Assembly: GCA_021323595.1 (NCBI GenBank)
Contig: JAJPKR010000043.1
Location: forward strand, 1 to 64,000
Source: Terriglobia bacterium
GTDB lineage: Bacteria; Acidobacteriota; Terriglobia; Terriglobales; SCQP01
Direction of reading: 5' to 3'
DNA: 64,000 nucleotides
Position numbers and translations under genes: made by a program. Below, in pieces: positions 19,161 through 28,664 of the stretch. The notes below the pieces were generated by a model, which saw only the letters and a list, made by a program, of their open reading frames with translations, did no database searches and was not told where the DNA came from. Position 1 is the stretch's first letter. Each line of letters starts with the position of its first letter.

Positions 19161-19395
19161 GCGTCGTTCGGCGGGACGCTGGCGCCGCCGTCGGGGGCGC
19201 GTCTCGCGGCGCATGCGCCGTGTTGCAAGCGTGAGCCGGTCAGGCTCGAGGCGTTCCCGGGCATCCCCAAGCTCTTGACCCTGGCGGCCTGACGCCGGGG
19301 ACCCGATGCCGCGCAAAAGGCAATTCGCCTCGCCCGGCGCCGGGCTCCAACGGCCTCGGCCGGCGGCCAGCGGTCAAGAGCCCGATCCGGGAGGG

Positions 19396-19401
19396 TACAA
19401 T
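19396..19401 (+). promoter_or_regulatory. Putative -10 box for trpE
   Basis: TACAAT lies 14 bases before the trpE ATG, so the message would have a leader of only about 8 bases. No convincing -35 is seen at the usual spacing. There is no Trp-rich leader peptide or attenuator-like hairpin between this site and the gene, so classical attenuation is not supported. Confidence 0.3.
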
Positions 19402-19415
19402 CGAAGTTCCTCCCC

Positions 19416-20948
19416 ATGGCGAGTGCCCCGTCTGTTGCGACTTCGAGCCGCCCAGCCAGCTTCGCGGAGGTGCGGCGGCAGGCGGCGCGCTACAACGTCA
19501 TCCCGCTGACGCGCACGCTGCTAGCCGATCTGGAGACGCCCGTGGCGGCCTATCTCCAGCTCGCGTCCGGCGATCAGGGACGCTACTCCTACCTGCTTGA
19601 AAGCGTGACCGGCGGCGAGATCGTGGGTCGCTACTCCTATATCGGCTGGGCGCCTTATCGCCTGTTGCGGCAGCGGCAGGGCCGGGTTGAGGAGCTGCGG
19701 CCGCCCGAACGGCGCTGGAAACCGCTCGCCGAAGACCTGATCACGGCGGCGCGCGCCGAAGTCGCCCGCCGGCGCTTGGCCCCGGTGGAGGGCCATCGCT
19801 TCCTGGCGGGCGCGGTGGGCTATCTCGGCTACGATTGGGTGCGCTCGTTCGAGAAGCTGCCGGCGCGCGCGCAAGACGATTTGGGCGTGGATGAAGCGCT
19901 GCTGATGTTTTTCTCGCGGCAGGTGATCTTCGATCACGTGCGGCGGCAGATGACGCTGGTGGCCTGCGTCATGGCCGAACCGGGACGCTCGCTGGCGGCG
20001 GAATATGCGCGGGCGCGCCGCGACCTGGAGGCGATGGAGCGGCGGCTGCGGCGTCCGCCGCGGTTGCCGCGGCCCGCCCGGCCGCCGCGCCGCGCCGCCC
20101 GCCCCCGCGCCACGCTGACGCCGGCCCAGTACCAGGCGGCGGTGCGCCGCGCCCGCGAATACATCCTCGCCGGCGACGCCTTCCAGATCGTGCTCTCGCA
20201 GCGTTGGGACCGGCCCACCGCGGCGCCTCCGTTTCAGGTCTATCGCGCGCTGCGCACGATCAATCCCTCGCCCTACATGTTTTATCTCCAGCTGGACGGC
20301 CTGCACCTGGTGGGCGCCTCGCCGGAGCTGTTGGTCGGCATCGAAGACCGCGAGATTCTCTACCGGCCCATCGCCGGCACGCGCCCGCGGGGCGCGACGC
20401 CGGCGCACGACGAGGCCCTGGAAGCCGAGCTGCGCACCGACGCCAAGGAGCGCGCCGAGCACGTCATGCTGGTGGACCTGGGCCGCAACGACGTGGGCCG
20501 GGTGGCGGAGACCGGCTCGGTGCGCGTGCCGCGGCTCATGTACGTGGAGAAATACTCGCACGTGCAGCACTTGGTCAGCGACGTGCGCGGGCGGCTGGCG
20601 CGCGGGCAAGATCTCTTCGACGCCCTGCGCGCCTGCTTTCCCGCGGGTACGCTGACGGGCGCGCCCAAGGTGCGGGCCATGGAAATCATCGAGGAGCTCG
20701 AGCCCACCCGCCGCGGCGCCTATGGCGGCGCGGTGCTCTACCTGGACTTTTCCGGCGACCTCAACGCCTGCATTGCCATCCGCACCATCCTCATGCGCGG
20801 CGGCGTCGCGCACGTCCAGGCGGGAGCGGGCATCGTCGCCGACTCGCGGCCCGAGCGCGAGCACGAGGAGTGCCGCAACAAAGCCGGGGCGCTGCTGCGC
20901 GCCATCGCCATGGCGGAAGACGGGCTGCGCTCGGGTAGGCGCCGATGA
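19416..20948 (+). CDS. trpE: Anthranilate synthase component I
   Basis: Converts chorismate to anthranilate with ammonia supplied by component II. 510 residues: the N-terminal regulatory segment includes [15 protein letters not shown] and the Trp-binding LLES motif ([19 protein letters not shown]); the chorismate-binding domain shows [58 protein letters not shown] and [14 protein letters not shown]. The LLES element means feedback inhibition by tryptophan is likely. It ends in a 4-base overlap (ATGA) with trpG, so the two subunits are translated together. trpD and the rest of the pathway are not here. Confidence 0.96.
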   Translation: MASAPSVATSSRPASFAEVRRQAARYNVIPLTRTLLADLETPVAAYLQLASGDQGRYSYLLESVTGGEIVGRYSYIGWAPYRLLRQRQGRVEELRPPERRWKPLAEDLITAARAEVARRRLAPVEGHRFLAGAVGYLGYDWVRSFEKLPARAQDDLGVDEALLMFFSRQVIFDHVRRQMTLVACVMAEPGRSLAAEYARARRDLEAMERRLRRPPRLPRPARPPRRAARPRATLTPAQYQAAVRRAREYILAGDAFQIVLSQRWDRPTAAPPFQVYRALRTINPSPYMFYLQLDGLHLVGASPELLVGIEDREILYRPIAGTRPRGATPAHDEALEAELRTDAKERAEHVMLVDLGRNDVGRVAETGSVRVPRLMYVEKYSHVQHLVSDVRGRLARGQDLFDALRACFPAGTLTGAPKVRAMEIIEELEPTRRGAYGGAVLYLDFSGDLNACIAIRTILMRGGVAHVQAGAGIVADSRPEREHEECRNKAGALLRAIAMAEDGLRSGRRR

Positions 20949-21520
20949 TCTTCCTGCTCGACAACTACGACTCGTTCACGTTCAACCTGGCGCAGTATTT
21001 CGGCGAGTTGGGCGAGGAGGTCGTCGTGCGCCGCAACGACCGGACGACGGTCGCGGAGATCCTGGAGCTTCGCCCCGCGGCGCTGGTGATCTCACCCGGC
21101 CCCTGCACGCCCGACCAGGCCGGCATCAGCGTCCCCGCCGTGCGCGCGCTCGCGGGCCAGATCCCGATCTTGGGGGTCTGCCTCGGCCATCAGGCGATCG
21201 GCCAGGCCTTCGGCGCCCGGATCGTGCGCGCGGCGGCGGTCATGCACGGCAAGACCAGCGCCATCACTCACGACGAGCGCACCATCTTCCAGGGCTTACC
21301 CAACCCGTTTGCCGCCACTCGTTACCATTCGCTCGTGATTCAGCCTGAGTCCCTGCCAGATTGCCTTGAAGTCAGCGCCCGAACTGCCGATCAGCTGATT
21401 ATGGGGGTGCGCCACCGGCAATGGCCGGTGGAGGGGGTTCAGTTCCACCCTGAGAGCATCCTGACCAGTGAGGGTAAGTCCTTGCTGCTGAATTTCTTGC
21501 GGATGTATATCCGGGGTTAG
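20945..21520 (+). CDS. trpG: Anthranilate synthase component II (glutamine amidotransferase)
   Basis: Class I glutaminase that feeds ammonia to TrpE; in many bacteria the same protein also serves PabB. 191 residues with the start [19 protein letters not shown], oxyanion region [14 protein letters not shown], nucleophile Cys in [14 protein letters not shown], and the His-Glu pair in [15 protein letters not shown]. All catalytic residues are present and the length is normal. Coupled to trpE by a 4-base overlap. A short CCGG-containing hairpin follows the stop but has no T-run. Confidence 0.96.
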   Translation: MIFLLDNYDSFTFNLAQYFGELGEEVVVRRNDRTTVAEILELRPAALVISPGPCTPDQAGISVPAVRALAGQIPILGVCLGHQAIGQAFGARIVRAAAVMHGKTSAITHDERTIFQGLPNPFAATRYHSLVIQPESLPDCLEVSARTADQLIMGVRHRQWPVEGVQFHPESILTSEGKSLLLNFLRMYIRG

Positions 21521-21627
21521 GGGTAGGCCGGTATTGCCGGAAGAATCACTAGCGCGAAGGCCGATTTTGCGGTAGTCTCGGTGCAATCCCGCGCCGTCTC
21601 CCTCCCGGCGTGATCCGGGCATCCGCT

Positions 21628-22794
21628 ATGACATCCCTGCAAAGCGCCCGCATCTTGATCGTGGACGACGAGGCGGAGATTCGTGACCTCCTCCTGACTC
21701 GCCTGCAAATGGAGGGCTACGAGTGCGCCCAGGCGGCGGGAACCGAAGCCGCCCTGCGCTATCTCGACCAGACGCCCTGCGACGTGGTGGTGAGCGACCT
21801 GCGCATGGCCGGCCGCTCCGGGCTGGCGCTGCTCGATGAAGTCAAGCGCGCCTATCCCAAGACCGCCGTCATCCTCGCCACCGGCGAGAACGACATCCGG
21901 GTGGCGATCGAAGCCATGAAGCAGGGGGCGGCCGATTATCTGCTCAAGCCCTTTCAATTCGATTTGGTCACCGCGGGCATCGCCCGGGCGCTGGAAAAGA
22001 AGCGGCTGGAAAACGAGATCGAGAACTACCGCTTGCGGCTGGAGCAGATGGTCAGCGAGCGGACGCGGCAGTTGCAGGAGGCGATGCGGCAGGTCGAGCG
22101 CACCTACGACGCCACCTTGCAAGCCTTGGGCGCGGCGCTCGACATGCGCGCCACCGAGGTGGCCGGCCACTCCTTGCGGGTCAGCCGTTTCTCCGAGGAG
22201 ATCGCGCGGCGCATGGGGTTCGAAGGCGAAGATCTGCGCAACATCCTGCGCGGCGCCTTCCTGCACGACATCGGCAAGCTCGGCATCCCCGACGCCATCC
22301 TCCTGAAAAACGGCCGGCTCACGGCGCAGGAAAAGATGGTGATGGAAAGCCACGTGCGCCTGGGCTACGACATGGTGCAGCGCATCGAGTTCCTGGAAGC
22401 GGCGGCCGACATCGTGCTCAATCACCAGGAGCGCTACGACGGCCTGGGCTACCCGCGCGGGATGAAGGGCGAAGAGATTCCGCTGGCGGCGCGCATCTTC
22501 TCCGTCGCCGACGCTCTGGACGCCATGACCTCGGACCGCCCCTACCGCGCGGCGCTGCCCTTCGCGATCGCGCGCGCGGAGATCGTGCGCGAGGCGGGGC
22601 GGCAATTCGATCCCGCCGTCGTGGACGTGTTCTTGTCCGTTCCCGAGGAGCGCTGGCGGCACATCCGCGACGAGGTGGACCAGGAAAGCTACACGCAGCA
22701 AGTGATCCGGCACCGCGCCGGCGCGCCGGCGGTGCCGCCCGCCTCCGACGTCGTGATGCTGCCGCGGCTGCGCGCCGCCGCCGGCAAGGCCTAA
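21628..22794 (+). CDS. Response regulator with HD-GYP domain
   Basis: Two-component output protein predicted to hydrolyse cyclic di-GMP. Residues 1-120 form a receiver with the acidic pair in LIVDDEAE, phosphoacceptor Asp57 in VVVSDLRM, Thr85 and Lys107 (LLKPF). A coiled coil (about 122-165) links to an HD-GYP phosphodiesterase: HD at 213-214 in FLHDIGKLGIPD, HQERYDGLGYP at 266-276, and SVADALDAMTSDRPYR. All catalytic elements look intact. The 27 C-terminal residues are not conserved. GTG at 21610 would add six residues; neither start has a clear ribosome site. No sensor kinase is adjacent. The REC-PilZ protein at 57 kb may belong to the same signalling sphere. Confidence 0.93.
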   Translation: MTSLQSARILIVDDEAEIRDLLLTRLQMEGYECAQAAGTEAALRYLDQTPCDVVVSDLRMAGRSGLALLDEVKRAYPKTAVILATGENDIRVAIEAMKQGAADYLLKPFQFDLVTAGIARALEKKRLENEIENYRLRLEQMVSERTRQLQEAMRQVERTYDATLQALGAALDMRATEVAGHSLRVSRFSEEIARRMGFEGEDLRNILRGAFLHDIGKLGIPDAILLKNGRLTAQEKMVMESHVRLGYDMVQRIEFLEAAADIVLNHQERYDGLGYPRGMKGEEIPLAARIFSVADALDAMTSDRPYRAALPFAIARAEIVREAGRQFDPAVVDVFLSVPEERWRHIRDEVDQESYTQQVIRHRAGAPAVPPASDVVMLPRLRAAAGKA

Positions 22795-23415
22795 GCTCCC
22801 AGCTCCATCCGGCCGCCGCTTTCCCCGCTCCGCGCTCCCGGCCGAGGCGGCGGGCGGCGCGGCCGCAGGGAAAAGACCGCGCAGATCCTGCGGCCATTGC
22901 CCCCTGAACTCAGCGACCTGGCGGGGGGAAACGTGCTCGGCCAACAAGCGTACGATGGCGGCGGCGCGGCGGCGGGCGGCTCCCGGGCCCACGCGCCACG
23001 CCCGCGGGCTCCGCGGCGATGAGATGTGGGACCCAGCGTTCGCCGTCACTTCGCGCAGCCGCAGGGCGCGGGGATCCACGCCGGGCCGATCACCGCCAGC
23101 GCCAAGTCGCGGTCGGCGGCGATACCGCCAACTGCCGGGATCCGCTCATCAGCACCGCGCCGAGGCATTTGCCGGCCCTGGCGGCGCCGCCGAACAGACC
23201 CGTGGAGTGCCCGGCTAGGACGATTATTGTTTCGCGACGACCCCGCTCCAGCGGCAGGAAGCTCCCCTCAGGGCTTCGAGTATACTCGCGGCATTCAGCG
23301 AGGGCGCGCGCACGCCGCTGGCGGGCGCTGCCGCGAACGCGAACGGCGCCGGCTCGCAATCGCGGCCCGCGCACGCGACCGGAAACGCTGCTATGGTGAG
23401 GGACGGACAACCCGC
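22795..23415. other. 621-base region without a confirmed gene
   Basis: No plus-strand frame looks coding. On the minus strand, about 22855-22985 encodes AAAIVRLLAEHVSPRQVAEF and then RGQWPQDLRGLF, which resembles DUF2267-type small proteins, but the frame has no matching start and no proper end; a decayed gene is possible. The right part holds a perfect palindrome described separately and the leader of the MFS gene. Confidence 0.4.
23277..23288. promoter_or_regulatory. Perfect 12-base palindrome CGAGTATACTCG
   Basis: The palindrome contains TATACT, a good -10 sequence on the plus strand (and the same on the minus strand by symmetry), 130 bases before the sugar transporter ATG. It could be an operator overlapping the promoter of that gene. 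No matching -35 hexamer was found, so this remains a guess from symmetry and position. Confidence 0.35.
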
Positions 23416-25227
23416 ATGACGGACTTGAGGGGCGATGATGCCGCCGCACGCTTGCGGCGCTACAACCGCTTTTTGCTCCTGGTCGCCGGCCTGGGCGGCC
23501 TGCTCTACGGCGTGGACGTCGGCATCATCGCCAGCGCCCTGCCCTATCTCCAGGCGACCTCGGGATTGAACGGCGACCAGTTGTCCGTCGTCGTGGCGGC
23601 GGTGCTGCTGGGCGCAACCATCTCCACGCTGTTTGCCGGCTGGCTGGCGGATTGGATGGGGCGGCGCTGGCTGATGATTGTGACCGGCGCCATCTTCGTG
23701 GTCAGCATCCCCATGATCTCGCTGGCGCACGGCTACGGCCCGCTGGTGATCGGGCGGCTGTGCCAGGGCGTGAGCGCGGGCCTGATTGGCGTGGTGGTGC
23801 CGCTGTATCTGGCCGAGTCGCTGCCCGCGGCGACGCGCGGCAAGGGCACCGCCATCTTCCAGTGGCTGCTGACGCTGGGCATCGTCGCGGCGGCGCTGGT
23901 GGGCATGTATTTCAGCTACCGCGTGGACGCGGTGGCCAAGCTGGGCGACGCGCAACGGCTCTTCGCTTTCAAGGACTTCGCCTGGCGCAGCATCTTTTGG
24001 GTGTCGTTGCCGCCGGGGCTGTTCTTCTTCGTGGGCGGATTCTTCCTGGCCGAGTCGCCGCGCTGGCTGGCGCGGCGGCGCGGCGTCGAAGCCGCCGCCG
24101 CCGCCCTGCGCCGCTCGCGCACCGAGCAGGAAGTGCGGCTGGAAATGGACGAGATTCAAGCGGCCTTGCAAGCCGAGCGCGCGCAGCGCGGCCAGGCCAA
24201 GGAATCGCTGCTCAAGCGCAAGTACGTGCTGCCCTTCCTGCTCGCTTGCGTGATCCTGTGCCTGAACCAGACCACCGGCATCAACTCGCTCATCGGCTAC
24301 AACACCAACATCCTGCTGCAAAGCGGCCTCTCGGATTTGCAGGCGCACTGGGGCTACATCGTTTTCACGCTGATGAACTTCTTGCTCACCATCGTCGGCG
24401 TGATGCTGGTGGACCGCCGCGGGCGCAAGTTCCTGCTCTCGCTGGGCACGGCGGGGGTGGTGGTGTCGCTGGTGGCGACGGGCGTGCTGTTCGCGCGCAA
24501 CGAGCGCGGCAACGTGGACGTGCGCGCGGCGGTGCAGGCGCTGGTGCGCCCAGATCAAACGCTAACACTCGACTTCAACCGCGCGCTGGAAGCGCGGCTG
24601 CTGGCCGCCGCCGGGCGGCCGGCGGCGGCCTTCGGCGGCCGTCCCGCCTCGCTTTCGGTCATCTACGCGTACGGCGACTTCCAGTTCGCCTCGCCGGTGG
24701 TGCGCTCGGACCAGACCGCGGCCAAGCCGATCGCGATTGACCGGCAGGACTCGCTGCCGGCGAACGGAGTGGTGGCGTTCTTCACCGATCCGTTCGCGGC
24801 GCTGGGCCCTGCCCGCAGCGCGCCGCTGGTGATTCGCCATGCCACCCTCACCCCCTTGCCCAGCACCGAGAACGGCTGGGTGACGGCGGTGACGCTGTTC
24901 TTCTTCATGGGCTTTTATGCGATCGGACCGGGCATCGTCGTCTGGCTGGCGCTTTCGGAGTTGATGCCGACGCGCATCCGCTCCACCGGCATGAGCATCG
25001 CGTTGCTGCTGAACGAGGCGGTTTCGACGCTGATCGCGGCGATCTTTTTGCCCACGGTCGGCCACTACGGCTACGCCTCGATGTTCTTCGCCTTCGCCGC
25101 GTTCACCGTCCTCTACTTCTTGGTCGCGCTCTTGCTGCTGCCGGAGACGAAGGGACGGACGCTGGAAGAGATCGAACGCTTCTTCGCGCCGCCCGACCGC
25201 GCCGCCGACGCGATTCCCCAGCCCTAG
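23416..25227 (+). CDS. MFS sugar porter with long extracytoplasmic insert
   Basis: Twelve-helix major facilitator of the sugar porter family, 603 residues against the usual 450-500. Family signatures are present: LLYGVDVGIIASALPY in helix 1, DWMGRRW after helix 2, LAESPRWLARRR before the central loop, LNQTTGINSLIGYN in helix 7, VDRRGRKFLL after helix 8, and LLPETKGRTLEEIE at the end. The extra length is a 125-residue soluble stretch at about 361-486, between helices 9 and 10, where normal members have a short outside loop. ATG 23416 begins just before the first helix and follows GAGGGA. Substrate probably a monosaccharide; ion coupling is inferred from the family. Confidence 0.9.
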   Translation: MTDLRGDDAAARLRRYNRFLLLVAGLGGLLYGVDVGIIASALPYLQATSGLNGDQLSVVVAAVLLGATISTLFAGWLADWMGRRWLMIVTGAIFVVSIPMISLAHGYGPLVIGRLCQGVSAGLIGVVVPLYLAESLPAATRGKGTAIFQWLLTLGIVAAALVGMYFSYRVDAVAKLGDAQRLFAFKDFAWRSIFWVSLPPGLFFFVGGFFLAESPRWLARRRGVEAAAAALRRSRTEQEVRLEMDEIQAALQAERAQRGQAKESLLKRKYVLPFLLACVILCLNQTTGINSLIGYNTNILLQSGLSDLQAHWGYIVFTLMNFLLTIVGVMLVDRRGRKFLLSLGTAGVVVSLVATGVLFARNERGNVDVRAAVQALVRPDQTLTLDFNRALEARLLAAAGRPAAAFGGRPASLSVIYAYGDFQFASPVVRSDQTAAKPIAIDRQDSLPANGVVAFFTDPFAALGPARSAPLVIRHATLTPLPSTENGWVTAVTLFFFMGFYAIGPGIVVWLALSELMPTRIRSTGMSIALLLNEAVSTLIAAIFLPTVGHYGYASMFFAFAAFTVLYFLVALLLLPETKGRTLEEIERFFAPPDRAADAIPQP

Positions 25228-25385
25228 GCGGCGCGCGATCGCGGGCGCGAATGCCGCCCGCCCGCACGACCGCGGCCTCGACTGCTGCTGCCGGGGCCGC
25301 TCGTCCCGCCGCGCGGCGACGAACGAAACCTTGACGGCACTCTTCCACGGCAGCGGCCGCGATCGCCGCGCCCCTTAGAGCAAGA

Positions 25386-25402
25386 TCATGACACTGTCAT
25401 GA
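25386..25402. promoter_or_regulatory. Perfect palindrome over the PadR start codon
   Basis: TCATGACA-C-TGTCATGA, an uninterrupted 8+1+8 palindrome, includes the ATG of the PadR-family gene at 25399. PadR-type repressors bind dyads of this size with ATG/CAT halves, and autoregulation is usual in the family. Binding here would cover the translation start and block early transcription. The assignment is inferred from symmetry, location and family habit. Confidence 0.6.
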
Positions 25403-25929
25403 ATGACAGAATCGTGCTGGCGCTGCTGCTCGACGGCCCGCGGCACGGCTACGCGCTGGCGCCGCAGGCGGGGCTGATTCTCGCGCGCGGGCCGCTGCAC
25501 AACAACGTGATCTATCCGCTGCTGCGGCGCTTCGCGGCGCGCGGCTGGGTGCGGGCGCGGGCGGCGGCGGGCGCGCGCGGCCGGACGCGGAAGCTCTACG
25601 CGCTTTCGGCCGCGGGGCGGCGCGAGGTGCAGCGGCGGCTGAAGAGCTTCACGCCGCGCGACGCGCAAACCGCCGGCGCCTTTCAACTTCGCGCCGGCTT
25701 GTTCGGCATGCTGACGGCGGCCGAGAGGCGGCGCATTCTGGCGGCGGGCGATCAGGTTCTCGCCGGGCGCGAACAAAAGCTGCGGGCGATGCTCGCGCAT
25801 TTCCGGCCGGCGGGCTTTCCCGCCGCTGTCCTGCGCTTTCGCTTGCGGGAGACCACCGCCGAGCGGCGCTTCCTCGAGCGCCTGGCCCGCTTGGCGACAG
25901 ATTCGAAATCCGTGGGAGGCCGGAGATGA
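25399..25929 (+). CDS. PadR-family transcriptional regulator
   Basis: DNA-binding regulator of 176 residues. The winged helix starts at once (IVLALLLDGPRHGYAL) with NNVIYPLLRRFAARGWV as recognition region and RKLYALSAAGRREVQRRL as wing, matching the PadR N-terminal domain; the rest is a helical dimerisation part of the kind found in Vir/AphA-like members. No ribosome site is visible before ATG, which lies inside a palindrome. It overlaps the next gene by 4 bases (ATGA), so it probably controls itself and the membrane methyltransferase. Confidence 0.85.
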   Translation: MNDRIVLALLLDGPRHGYALAPQAGLILARGPLHNNVIYPLLRRFAARGWVRARAAAGARGRTRKLYALSAAGRREVQRRLKSFTPRDAQTAGAFQLRAGLFGMLTAAERRRILAAGDQVLAGREQKLRAMLAHFRPAGFPAAVLRFRLRETTAERRFLERLARLATDSKSVGGRR

Positions 25930-26486
25930 TCCAACCGATCGAAGCGCTGTGGCTGGCGTTGGGCGCCTATTGGCTGCTCGCGGCCCGGCACAGCAAGGCG
26001 ACGCGCCGCCGCGAGGCGCGCTGGCGGACCTGGGGACGGCTGGCTTTGCTGGCCGCCGCCTTCGAGTTCGTGTTTTCGCCCTGGGGCCGGATCGGCTGGC
26101 TGGGAGGGCGCTTCGTGCCGGCCGGCGCGGTCACGTACTGGCTGGGCGTGGGGCTGACGGCGGCGGGCATCACGGTCGCGGCCTGGGCGCGGCACTGCCT
26201 GGCGGCCAACTGGTCGGGCGCGGTCACGCTGAAGGAAGGCCACGAGCTGGTCCGCCGCGGCCCCTATGCGCGCGTCCGCCATCCGATCTATGCCGGCATC
26301 CAACTCGGCATGCTGGGCACCGCCATTGCGGTGGGCGAGTGGCGGGCGCTGCTTGCCTTCGGCGGCTTGGCCCTGGCGCAGGCCTTGAAGGCGCGGAAAG
26401 AGGAGCGCTGGCTGGCGAGCGAGTTCGGCGCCGCCTTCGCCGAACACAGCCGGCAGACCGGCATGTTTGTGCCGCGGCTATTCTAG
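25926..26486 (+). CDS. Isoprenylcysteine carboxyl methyltransferase-family membrane protein
   Basis: Integral membrane methyltransferase-like protein of 186 residues with about five hydrophobic segments. The ICMT/PEMT core is clear at the C-terminal half: LVRRGPYARVRHPIYAGI (residues about 108-125), the RHPxYxG motif that helps bind S-adenosylmethionine, and the final EERWLASEFG..F..H motif with its Glu. Bacterial members methylate unknown small lipids or act on isoprenoid-like substrates. The gene is coupled to the PadR regulator, so it is likely induced by whatever ligand that protein senses. Confidence 0.85.
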   Translation: MIQPIEALWLALGAYWLLAARHSKATRRREARWRTWGRLALLAAAFEFVFSPWGRIGWLGGRFVPAGAVTYWLGVGLTAAGITVAAWARHCLAANWSGAVTLKEGHELVRRGPYARVRHPIYAGIQLGMLGTAIAVGEWRALLAFGGLALAQALKARKEERWLASEFGAAFAEHSRQTGMFVPRLF

Positions 26487-26569
26487 CCGGCCCAGCGCGG
26501 CGGCGGACACGCGCCCGCCACTGACCGCGCGGACGGTCGCGAAGCGGGACGCGGTGCTAAACTCCGCCC

Positions 26570-27865
26570 ATGGCGCCCCGCAACTCCGATTCCACCGAAC
26601 TTCATCAGCGCGAGAGTCACGCGCATCTTCGTCCCCCGACGCAGGTCCTGACGCGGGGCTTCGATCCCCGCCTGTCGGTGGGCTCGGCGCGGCCGGCGGT
26701 GTTTCGCAGCTCGACCTACGTGTTCTCGAGCCCGGAAGCGGCCGAGCGCGCATTCGCGATCACCAGCGGCCGTCTGCAGCCGGAGCCGGGCGAGCAGCCG
26801 GAGCTGATCTACTCGCGCATGAATCATCCCAACGCGGAGATTCTCGAGGATCAGGTGGTGCCGCTCGAAGCCGGCGCCACGCGCGCGCTCGTCTTCAACA
26901 GCGGCATGGCCGCCATCACGACCGCGCTGATGGCCTTCGCCAAGCCCGGGCAGGCGATCATTTACACCGTGCCGATCTACGGCGGCACGCAGCATTTCAT
27001 CCAGGATTTCTTGCAGCCGCTGGGGGTGCGCGGCGTAAAGGTGCCGGCCGGCGACACCGCCGCGCTGCGGCGCGCGATCGAGCGGGAAGCCGATCCGGCG
27101 GTCGTGCTGGTCGAGACCCCGGCCAACCCAACCCTGGTCATGACCGACATTCACGCCGCGGCGGCCGCGTGCAACGCCCGGACGCCGAAGCCGGTGCTGA
27201 TGGTGGATAACACCCTGCTGGGGCCGGCCTTCCAGCATCCGCTGCCCTGCGGCGCCGACTTGTGCCTCTACTCGGCGACCAAGTACCTGTCCGGCTTCAG
27301 CGACCTCATCGGCGGCATGGCGATCGCGGCCGACGGCAGCCTGATCACCAAGATGAAGGGGCTGCGCAGCTTGCTCGGCAACATCTTGCAGCCGGATGAG
27401 TGCTGGATCTTGGACGGCCATCTGCCCACCGTGAACCTGCGCATGACGCGCGCCTGCGAAAATGCGCAGCGCATCGCCGCCGCGCTGGCGCGCAACCCCG
27501 CGGTGGCGCGGGTGCATTATCCGACGCTGTTCACCGATCCCGAGCAGATCAAGATCTATCGCGCGCAATGCGACGCGCCGGGCGCGATGATCAGCTTCGA
27601 GGCGAAGGGCGGCAAGGCGGCGGCGTTCGATTTCTTGCGCTCCCTGCGCGTCGGGCGCGACGCCGTCTCGCTGGGCGGCGTCGAGACGCTGGCCTGCCAT
27701 CCCATGACTACGACCCACTCCGGGTTCACCCCCGAGGAGTTCGCGCAGGCGGGCGTGACCGCGGGGCTGGTGCGGCTTTCGATCGGCATCGAAGATGCCG
27801 AGGACCTGCTGGCCGATTTCGAACGCTCCCTCGCCGCCGTGGCGCCGGTGCAATCCGAACCTTGA
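26570..27865 (+). CDS. Cys/Met metabolism PLP-dependent enzyme
   Basis: Fold type I PLP enzyme of 431 residues in the cystathionine gamma-synthase/methionine gamma-lyase group. The Schiff-base Lys is in LYSATKYLSGFSDLIGG; PLP contacts appear in FNSGMAAITTAL, VETPANPTLVMTDI and LMVDNTLLGPAF; the active-site Tyr/Arg pair is in LIYSRMNHPN; the C-terminal SLGGVETLACHPMTTTHSG and GLVRLSIGIEDAEDLL complete the family. Which reaction it runs (cystathionine synthesis, lyase or sulphhydrylase) cannot be decided from sequence alone. The N-terminal 30 residues are longer than usual. No neighbouring methionine genes. Confidence 0.9.
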   Translation: MAPRNSDSTELHQRESHAHLRPPTQVLTRGFDPRLSVGSARPAVFRSSTYVFSSPEAAERAFAITSGRLQPEPGEQPELIYSRMNHPNAEILEDQVVPLEAGATRALVFNSGMAAITTALMAFAKPGQAIIYTVPIYGGTQHFIQDFLQPLGVRGVKVPAGDTAALRRAIEREADPAVVLVETPANPTLVMTDIHAAAAACNARTPKPVLMVDNTLLGPAFQHPLPCGADLCLYSATKYLSGFSDLIGGMAIAADGSLITKMKGLRSLLGNILQPDECWILDGHLPTVNLRMTRACENAQRIAAALARNPAVARVHYPTLFTDPEQIKIYRAQCDAPGAMISFEAKGGKAAAFDFLRSLRVGRDAVSLGGVETLACHPMTTTHSGFTPEEFAQAGVTAGLVRLSIGIEDAEDLLADFERSLAAVAPVQSEP

Positions 27866-27952
27866 GGCGCACGCCGCGCCCGGCACTGCGGCGATCGCCC
27901 TGCCCGATGCAAAGCCCCGGTTCCGCCAGCGCGCGGGGGCGGGCGCCTAGGT

Positions 27953-28459
27953 TCAATCCTGCGGCACGGGAATCTTGCGGCTGATGAACATCGCTACGGC
28001 GAAGCCGATGCAGAACATCAGCGCCAGGACGCCGTTCACGCGATTGACCAGGCTGATCACGCGCGGCTGCGGGATGCCCGAGCGCGGCAGCACCACCCAT
28101 TCCATGAAGACGTAAACGATGATGCCGTACACCGGCCCCCAAAGCACCGGCCGGCGCACCAGGAACACGAGTTTCCGGCCGGCGAGGAAAAAGACCGTCG
28201 TCCAGATCAGGGCAATGGTGAAGTGCAGCACGACGCCGAGCGCGACCGAGCTCCAGCCGAGATGGAAGGCGCGCGGGCCGATCAGGCCGGAGGCGATGTA
28301 CTGGAAGATCTGGTACGGAGTGATGGACCGGAAGAAATTGAAGATGATGTTGTCGGCGATATCGAAGACGCCCGCCAGCAGGCCGATCCAGAGCAGCGTG
28401 CCGGCGCCGGCCGAGCGTACCGCGGTTGCGAGCGAAGTCGATTGCGAGCCGGCGCTCAT
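27953..28459 (-). CDS. Four-helix conserved membrane protein
   Basis: Small inner-membrane protein of 168 residues. GGAGG lies 9 bases before ATG 28459. Four hydrophobic segments: about 20-40 (LLWIGLLAGVFDIADNIIF), 70-95 (VALGVVLHFTIALIWTTVFF), 105-125 (LWGPVYGIIVYVFMEWVVL) and 140-160 (NGVLALMFCIGFAVAMFI). The stretch ITPYQIFQYIASGLIGPRAF between helices 1 and 2 recurs in a widespread family of uncharacterised proteins. No catalytic motif is seen. It is transcribed toward the PLP-enzyme gene. Confidence 0.82.
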   Translation of the reverse strand: MSAGSQSTSLATAVRSAGAGTLLWIGLLAGVFDIADNIIFNFFRSITPYQIFQYIASGLIGPRAFHLGWSSVALGVVLHFTIALIWTTVFFLAGRKLVFLVRRPVLWGPVYGIIVYVFMEWVVLPRSGIPQPRVISLVNRVNGVLALMFCIGFAVAMFISRKIPVPQD

Positions 28460-28664
28460 TCTGCGCGTGCCTCCCGCGCCAGGCTCGAGCCGCGGCCCAG
28501 CGGCAGCAATAATATAGCGCAGCCGGCGACGGTGACTCGCGGCGGGTTCGCGGCGCCGCGGGCGCCGCGGCGCAGGCCGTCCGAAAGGCGCCTTTTCGCG
28601 GCGCGGCTGATTGCGGCGCCGGTGCAGAAGTGGCGAGACGGGAGGCCAGCGCATCTCATGGCGC

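Noticed and set aside
19161-19415. Tryptophan attenuator before trpE
   Set aside because: No small ORF with Trp codons and no alternative hairpins with a T-run were found.
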